Shown: in pieces, positions 57,497-64,000 of the stretch
Numbering within the stretch: the first letter of the stretch is position 1
Layout of the letters: each line of letters opens with the position of its first letter
DNA from: Kondoa malvinella
Lineage: Eukaryota > Basidiomycota > Agaricostilbomycetes > Agaricostilbales > Kondoaceae
Direction: 5' to 3'
Assembly: GCA_039545315.1 (NCBI GenBank)
Contig: BCIM01000006.1
Span: 558,001 to 622,000 of the forward strand
Length of the DNA: 64,000 bases
Position numbers and translations under genes: made by a program
The notes under the pieces: model-generated
Database searches by the model: none
Seen by the model: the letters and a program-made list of their open reading frames with translations, nothing else
What the model was told of the DNA's origin: nothing

Positions 57497-58592
57497 AGCA
57501 TTGTACCTGCCTAGGCACTTTGCGGAATCTCAGACATTGCTGATTTGCATCACGTAATTCCTGATTTTGCCCAAATGCGTTGATTCAATGCAGCGACTTT
57601 ATCAGTCTATACCACAGTGAAACGCTGCCAACGGAGCTCCTTAGATGTGATACCGCGCTATGGCCTTGTTTGCATGTCCAGGGGTGTTATTGTGATGCGT
57701 TCCTGGTCTCTGGTTGTGTCTGAGGTCAGAATTGCCTTTTCGTGTTTGTCTTTAGGCTCCTTTGCCTTGTCTGTCCTAGATTCTACTCTCCTTGATCTAT
57801 TCTACCACGCAAACGCCGTCCGTTGAAACCTTCGGACACGCTCGCGGAAGCACGATCCTACTGCTCGTGCGTAATTTGGACGGAGCAGGGCCTTCTGTTC
57901 TCCTCTTGTCTAAGCTTGACCGCAAACCGAGTCAAGACCACGAATCTATCCAATAAGGCTCCTTCTAGAACAGCACGTTGAATCGGTCATCTGTTGGGCC
58001 TTTTAGACTTTCCAGACAAAAAACGCAAGGGCCATCTAAAAGGGCCTTTCCTGCCTGTCCTTGATCCACGCCCTGGTCTTCTCCTTTCCACCGCTTGCAC
58101 ACCTTGAATCGCAATAGAACCTCGCGTAATCGACTTTCGCGGTGTTTAAGAAACCGACTTCGAGTACATCTTTACAAGGCGGTGAACTTCTAGCCGATGT
58201 TTGTCGCTCTCTTCCTACTTAACGCCCATCATAGACGGCTTACCATAGCTTTGCCATTACAGCGGAGCCTTATAGCCGTGCTTTCAGACGCCATTCAATA
58301 CGTCGCGTGCTTGGTCACAGGTCAGCGCTCGTTCCTACTCTCCGCCTTGATGCCGTTACTGATTAGGCGCTGCTGTTACGTACATACAGGACATCTTTTA
58401 TCTCTTCGACTGTTGGACTTTTACCTGGTCGACCATCCTTGGAATTCGGTCCTTGATCGTTGGCAAGAGCTGGACTTTTCAGCATCGAAAACCAGCACGC
58501 TCTTTTAAACATCTCCCGGTACTATCGTCTGCCAGCATACCCCAAGGAGACCGTCCGCAATAGGCTCCTGCTCGTCTTCTCAGAACATCCCT
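57497..58592. promoter_or_regulatory. Long leader/promoter region before the SOK1-like gene
   Basis: At 1,096 bp this is the longest gap in the window. The plus strand is pyrimidine-rich toward the downstream ATG and includes many short CTT/TCT runs and small ORFs, as expected for a long 5' leader with upstream ORFs. An imperfect inverted repeat lies at 57996-58046. No tRNA or conserved coding exon was recognised. Confidence 0.45.
57996..58046. repeat. Inverted repeat (12-bp arms) in the SOK1-like leader region
   Basis: The left arm GGGCCTTTTAGA (57996-58007) and right arm TCTAAAAGGGCC (58035-58046) pair with one mismatch around a 27-nt loop. It could form an RNA hairpin if transcribed. Confidence 0.6.
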
Positions 58593-61535
58593 ATGCAAGC
58601 CGGAAAGTCTCTTGTCGATCACGGCTCCTCTTCAGCTACTACCGAAGGAGCTCTTACTAGAAGGATGTCAATCTCCGACGTCCACGATGTAGCTCTGCAT
58701 CAGGCAGCCGAAGAAGCTCAAGCTCGAGAATCTTCGACGATGATGGATTCGAATCGGAATATCGACTATAACACCTCTATGAACTCTCCCTCAGCTTCAC
58801 AATCCGATGATATCCATTCTGGATCCTCCTCTCCCAATTCTGGCAAAGGCGCTTTCACTAGACGACCTAGAACAACTACTATCATCGCCTCCTCGCTGGA
58901 CGAAACCATGATTGAGACGCCTACGTCGCCTATCGATGAGCAGCCTCATGTATTGGAGTCGGAGCTGCGACGGGAATCTCATAACCCAGCTGGCCTCTCC
59001 ATCAGCCTGGCAGAAGAAGAAGCAGCTTCCTGCCATTCGCTGCCGGCAACCCCAGCTCGGCCTTCAGATGCTCCAGTTGGCAGCTTGCCTTCTTCTGGCG
59101 AAACCGCAGCTGCTTTCGCTACTTGCAAGACTCAGCTGAGACAATCTGCGATGTGTACGTACTCGTCATCTAATGCTGGGACGCGGCTGATTGATTTACA
59201 GGTGCAAGTAAAATTCACAACAAGAGACAACGAGCAAGCTCAGAGACTCGTCTTCGCCGGATTCGCGCCAGCAGCTTGCCCCCCGCGACTTTCCAGTCCG
59301 AAGAAGCAAGTACATCAAAGCTACCAACTCCGCTTGTCGAGCCTATTCCGGTGAAAGATGCTTCGCTACCACTTCCTCTGCCGCCTCTCTCCCATCATCA
59401 GCTGCTCACGTTGCACAACCTCCATCTACCGAGACCAACTTTTTTCTCACATTCCTCGCACTCTGCTCGGTACACGTCCGCTCGTACATCGGCCCGATCT
59501 ACGCCTGCTAGCCTATCTATTACAAATCTATACATCCCTTCGCTCAGTCCGCAGATCACTCGTGCCACTCTGCAAGAGCTGGATTTGGGTCAGATCTTGA
59601 GGAATAGTCAACTGCGGCATGACATAGTCTTTGCACCTGTGAGTCTCTGAGAAACTCATTGCACCGTATGCTGAAATTGCCCAATCGCAGAATCTCATGT
59701 TTCGACCAAATTTCGATGGAGACAGAGGAAGGCGAAAGCTCGAATTAGGAAACCGCTACTGGACTGCCATTGCCCGAGAGTTGGATGATGGATGCCGGTG
59801 TACAGCGTACACCGCAGCTGGAGCAATTCTGCCCTGCATTTGTCAAAGACCGGGTCTATCGCAAGACGCTGTCTCTACCCTCAGTCAAGGCGGGAGCGCG
59901 CGTCAAGGACGTCGATTGGCAGCTCGACCGCTTTCCTCCCGCTTGCCCAGCCGAATACCGCATCTGGTTGAAGAGCTTCGTGCCATCCTGATATCGCTCC
60001 TGCCTTCTGCTCATCCCGAAGATCTTTCGGGCTCAAGCACATCTCACAGCATGATCATGAATACTCTCGACCCAGAATTTATTGCTCAAGAGGTTGCACA
60101 TGGCGTGCTAGATGTGTCGAGTCTTGCTCACTTTATGGCAAGGACGTTGAAGATGCACTGTGCACCTATGCGTGATGAGCTGGTAGACGAGTTTGTCAGG
60201 CAATTGGAAGGCACGGAAAGCGAAAGTCGAGATGTCGCTCGAGGTCTTCGATTATGCTTTGAAGTGTTGGAATTGATGAAATTGGTACGCGAATGCTTCT
60301 ACACCTAGATCTATAGCTGATAGTCCGTGCTATAGGATATCGCCAACCATCAGCTAAGAACGCTCAGACCATACCTCGTCGAGACAGCATTGGACTTTGA
60401 GCGCAAGAAGCATCGACAAAAGTGCTGTACAGTCAACGTTGAAAGTATGGCGAAGACCAGTGCATGGCTCACCGAAATCGCTTCACGTCTCGCAGCTCCT
60501 TCTACGCTCGTCTCACCAGCTCATGCAGTTCGCGATGGTCTCATACACCTCGTCTTCTCACTGCCTGCGACTTTCTACGATACACCCCAAATATCTCTCA
60601 CCTCATGTGGCGTGCCCGAAACTCTGCAGATGGATCTGTTCCGGCTACAAGGCTTCCAATCAGACGCGACCGATCTGACAGTGGTCTATATGGTTCTCAT
60701 GCTGTTCCGACAACTCGCTTCTGTCGCACTGAAGCCAGAACAGCTTTCAACCATGAGACAAGACATCTGGGATCTCATGAGCAGTTGTAATGCTTCAAGT
60801 TTCTCCGAAGCAGCTTCTACGGCTCAAGACACCTTCCAAGCTGTTCAATCTGGCCCAGCACAGGCAAGTCCCTCCGGTCAGAGTAGTCTATCGTGCCCAA
60901 AATGGAGGGCCAGAATGAGCAATGTTATGCTACATGTGGCCGCAACAGCTCAAGCAGTCAAGGCCGGCTCGAGTTCGACAAATTCTCTGCCTCCGCCTGA
61001 CGTCGCAACTCTCAACTTGCTGTCCTCTTGGATGGATTCACACCTTCAACCAGATAGCAAACTATTCCAAATGCTGCACGGTCGAGTCAGAGCCGCAGTA
61101 GATCTCTGCATCGTCGAAGAAGCCCAGAGTCAAGTGGCAGCCCAATTGCGTCTTCCCATCTCAAAAGCGACACATGATCTCCCTGTCCTTCCTATGGCCA
61201 ACGCGGTCAACGTGACGAAGAGCACAAAACGCTGTCGCGAGTCAGACGAGGTACTCGAGGCGGATCAAGAGTCGAGCAGCAAGCGTGTCAAATTAGCCCA
61301 CGAGGACACTGAGACAAGGTCAAAGACGGACGAGCTTCTTGTACGTGGAGGTCTGGTCCCATTACAGCGCGAGATCAGGTTGCTAGCCAATCGGATTGGG
61401 ACGATATACCGATTCAATTTCGAAGTCCATGAGCGGAGGTTAGTCTGATGTTTTCATCTCAGCTCTCCTGATCTGATCTGTTCCTTTAGCTATGTCGCTC
61501 TTCTAAAGAGAAGTATGGAAGCGATCTCGCAATAG
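58593..61535 (+). CDS. SOK1: TCP11/Sok1-like protein
   Basis: Sok1 was found in yeast as a suppressor of cAMP-dependent kinase loss, and TCP11 is its animal relative. The first 350 residues are disordered and rich in Ser/Thr/Pro/His. The TCP11 domain begins near IPHLVEELRAILISLLP and continues with LDPEFIAQEVAHGVLDVSSL, then the hallmark LKMHCAPMRDELVDEFVRQL. After an intron come DIANHQLRTLRPYLVETALD and FERKKHRQK. Helical segments follow (VRDGLIHLVFSLPATFYDTP, TDLTVVYMVLMLFRQLASVA). The end is REIRLLANRIGTIYRFNFEV, then SYVALLKRSMEAISQ after the last intron, at a TAG at 61533-61535. A basic KRCRESDEVLEADQESSSKR stretch could be a nuclear signal. Confidence 0.86.
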
Positions 61536-61637
61536 TGGCCATGCTATGTACGATGTAATCCGTTGTAGACCCACTCTGAAAAGAGCATATATATACAAGC
61601 GCGCTACGAGACATCCCTGAGACTAGCAGAAGAAGAC

Positions 61638-62552
61638 TTAGGTTTTGAGCGCCTGGATGAGTACAGTCGTAAAGGCAATCTTCTAGAATGTCAGCTGGGT
61701 CTTAAGAACGGAAACAGAGAGACATACCGCTGCCCGAGCCGGTTGCTCCACCTGGACGAGGTGGGCAGACTTCGCCATTGGGTCCGTCACCTTTGGTCCA
61801 TGCTGTTCCACAAGTGAGAGAGGTGCAAGAGACGCTAATGACCGGTTCGCGACCAGCAGCGGGACACTAAGAGGCACAGTCAATCAGTCATGACCGATCG
61901 AAACAGAAGCTTGTACTGACAGGCCATTCGAATGCAATCGGTTCTTCGATTCCGCCAATGATCGACAAGCTGTCAAGACTGCATCAGCCAGGCTTTCCCG
62001 AAAATTGCGTCGGAATGACTGACTTGCACTGCTCAAAGTTTCCTCCCATCGTGCACTCGACTATGCCACATCCTCCGCCGTCTGGCTCCTGGCATTTGCT
62101 GCCTTGCGCATGACCCCAAACTCTCAGACCCGAATAGCCAGCCTTGTTAGGAGCTACGAAGGCCGGTGCACTTGCGCCAGGAGCAATGAAGTCGCCGATT
62201 CTGTCCACTTGAGAGTTGTGCATAATGATAGGCTTCATTTCGTGAGCGCAACCTGGACCACGAATTAGCTATTCCGGTTTATAGGAAGAGGAGAGGGCTC
62301 ACGATTGGTGATCTCGATAGTCAGGCTCTGACCTCCTGCTGCAGGTGTTACGGCATTGTTATTGACTTGTGCAGGAGCTGGCTGCTCAACAGCCGGGACT
62401 TGGGATTCGATCGGAGCGGGAGCAGGCGCAGACACAGCTGCAGTCGCTGGAGCGGGCTGAGGTTGCCAGTCATTGCGACCGCCTCGCTGAGGCAGAGCAG
62501 TAGCCAAACCGAAAAGAAAGGTGCAAGCAAAGATGATGAAAGAAGTTTTCAT
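61638..62552 (-). CDS. Secreted Cys-rich protein (possibly thaumatin-like)
   Basis: The signal peptide MKTSFIIFACTFLFGLATA starts at the ATG at 62550-62552. Next comes a Pro/Ala/Gln-rich linker and QSLTIEITN, then across an intron GCAHEMKPIIMHN. AGYSGLRVWGHAQGSKCQ, GGGCGIVECTMGGNFEQC and SIIGGIEEPIAFEWPCPAAG follow. EPVISVSCTSLTCGTAW and GEVCPPRPGGATGSGS come last. The N-C..E..P, G.R.WG and C..GGC...C spacing recalls thaumatin-like proteins, but the match is loose. The 3' end is uncertain: a 45-nt intron with a strong GCTGACATTCTAG acceptor follows GSGS, and the downstream frame gives either a short end near 61638 or a longer tail that would run toward the SOK1 3' end. Confidence 0.62.
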
Positions 62553-62996
62553 GATTGGCAGATGATGGGAAAGGGACAAGGAGCAAGAGCGATATTATAT
62601 CGGCCCTTGTAATCGTACCAGTACAGATCAAATGGGCAGCACATCTCGAGATGTGTCGATCCGGGTTTCGAATGAAAGGGATTTCGTACAGAAGACGTCG
62701 CTGTAGTCGTGAACAAGTTCCGATGGCTCTGCCGACGGTATGTACAACAGAAGATACTCGATAAGAGCCTGACAACCAAGCTGATAGGTCAAAAGACCAA
62801 GAAGTCGCCTTCTCTCTCGGTCATAAAGCGATATCTAATGAAAGCTCCAGCACGTATAGTCATGTACAGGCGTTTGACCATGTATAGCGGCATGCGTTGA
62901 GAGAGCGAAACAGGCCATGCACATAAGACTTCAAGCTTCAAATTGCCGGAATCGCTGGCGAGCGTCGTCTTCTTTCTTCAGCCAAGTCTGGCCAGC
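62553..62996. promoter_or_regulatory. Divergent region, secreted Cys-rich protein / catalase-like gene
   Basis: These 444 bp separate divergent starts. A TATA-like GATATTATATCG lies at about 62590-62601, some 40-50 bp before the secreted-protein ATG on the minus strand. Nothing else was recognised. Confidence 0.42.
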
Positions 62997-64000
62997 ATGG
63001 AGTCGATCAGAAGCACGATAGCCGATACTATGGAGCGAGCAGAGATCGCAGCAGCGAATCTGTCCGCCATATTGCGCTTGACATTTCAAGCCTATCATTG
63101 AATCGCTAATTCAGGCTCCCCGCTGGATCTCTCGCGCCTGAAGTACCAGGAGGCTTGCTGTACGCCAAAGAGGTCGAGAAGCCAGTCGAAAACGAACAGG
63201 AGAAGGCAGCCCAAGTCGCTGACCTGGTCAGAGAAATCGTCAAACGCAACGCTGCACAACACCAGCGGGCCCAGAGAGCTACTCATGTAAGCTGTGCAAC
63301 GGTAGATCGTATGCCTCCCTCATAACGCAGCTCAGGTGAAAACGCGTGCTCTGGTCAAAGGCGAGCTGAAGATCAAGGACGAGCTTCCTGATTGGCTACG
63401 GCAAGGTCTTTTTGCAACTCCTGGTCGTACATATCAGTGCGCAGCTCGCTATGCTATCGAACCGTCGCGATCCCTAGATGATCGGGTGCGCCTTCAGGTC
63501 GGCGTCTTCGCACACGAGGCTGATCTCTCAACAGGAGAAAGCGCCTAGAGGATTGGGTCTCAAGATCTTCGGCGTGGAGGGTGAGATGATGGAAGGTTCG
63601 GAAGGCTCTACGCAAGATCTCTTCTTCAACAACGCGCCCATGCTAGAGGTGAGCCACGTGACAGCTGTAATCGATACTTCGCTGAGGATATGACTGTGTA
63701 GCTAACGGATCTCGACACCTGTCTGGAGATCTTCTCTCTTCGTCTGAAGCACTGGCATGACAAGGATGCCTTGAAGCAAGATCTCTTGAAACGATCCGAT
63801 TCTAGCAAACAATTGGCTCCAGGCACTCTGCCGAATACGCATCTTATAGGTCATACCATGTATACTCAATGTAAGTCCCTTCGTAAGGATAACAGCGCAG
63901 AAATTCACAAGGGATTAGCTGCTTTTGCACACGGGCTATATATCGCTCACTACGCACTCTTCCCCAGCGAATCTCAGTCACATTTAGGCAACGAGCCAGT
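62997..64000 (+). CDS. Catalase-like haem protein (SrpA/y4iL-type), 3' truncated by window
   Basis: The ATG at 62997 gives MESIRSTIADTMERAEIAAA. After introns come GGLLYAKEVEKPVENEQEK and VREIVKRNAAQHQRAQRATH. The catalase-superfamily start is THVKTRALVKGELKIKDELP, followed by DWLRQGLFATPGRTYQCAAR. The next splice removes 52 nt and gives DDREKAPRGLGLKIFGVEGE, then TQDLFFNNAPMLE, then LTDLDTCLEIFSLRLKHWHD. The pattern of F..PG..Y...AR....S..D....RGLGLK..GV, D..~NN.P is that of small catalase-related proteins that carry haem but often lack true catalase activity. The sequence ends inside the SAFAHGLYIAHYALFP exon at the window edge, so the C-terminus and the proximal haem ligand are not seen. 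Confidence 0.72.

Noticed and set aside
1..64000. CRISPR arrays, insertion sequences, retroelement or viral genes, plasmid origins
   Set aside because: No such repeats, transposase, integrase or polymerase motifs were seen; the content is ordinary nuclear fungal genes.

Overview
The window is compact nuclear DNA from an intron-dense fungus, most likely a basidiomycete. No organism name can be read from the sequence, and the assignment rests on style: almost every gene is broken by many short GT-AG introns (about 33-60 nt), intergenic gaps are often 65-500 bp, and the gene set is fungal (PalA/Rim20, Dug2, Met1, Sok1, Csc1, GH45 with CBM1). I reconstructed exons by eye from splice signals, reading-frame continuity and known family motifs. 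CDS coordinates run from start codon to stop codon and include introns.

Layout. 1-8.2 kb: 3' end of a RecQ helicase, a short-chain dehydrogenase, a FAM72-like protein, a glutathione peroxidase with a possible mitochondrial leader, and a kinesin-7. 8.4-13.6 kb: a kelch-BTB protein divergent from a Golgi-type apyrase. 14-18.5 kb: a secreted double-psi beta-barrel protein, a GH45 endoglucanase with a CBM1, and divergent from it an N-acetylglucosamine kinase. 18.7-27.1 kb: PalA/Rim20, a Csc1-type channel and a ribokinase. 27.6-39.3 kb: RAD50, RPN13, ARPC2, a periplasmic-binding-protein-like protein and galactose-1-phosphate uridylyltransferase. 39.8-47.8 kb: cytosolic leucyl-tRNA synthetase flanked by three genes I do not recognise. 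47.9-53.4 kb: MET1 and DUG2, tail to tail. 53.7-64 kb: a secreted Ser/Ala-rich protein, a PPPDE-thioredoxin-PUL protein, SOK1/TCP11, a secreted Cys-rich protein and the 5' part of a catalase-like haem protein.

How genes work together. Most are unrelated housekeeping genes. Two neighbourhoods hang together. The GH45 cellulase shares a 328-bp divergent promoter region with a GlcNAc kinase and sits next to another secreted wall-type protein. MET1 (siroheme for sulfite reduction) lies beside DUG2 (glutathione breakdown), so two sulfur-metabolism genes are adjacent.

The most striking signal is inside the GH45 gene. Two consecutive introns of 50 and 51 nt are nearly identical to each other, are separated by an 11-nt microexon, and lose their similarity within two bases outside the splice sites. 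This looks like a recent intron gain by copying of an intron. Other notable points are two GC-AG introns, introns as short as 33-36 nt, an apparent one-base deletion in the ribokinase GGKG motif, and an alternative-start arrangement for dual targeting of glutathione peroxidase.
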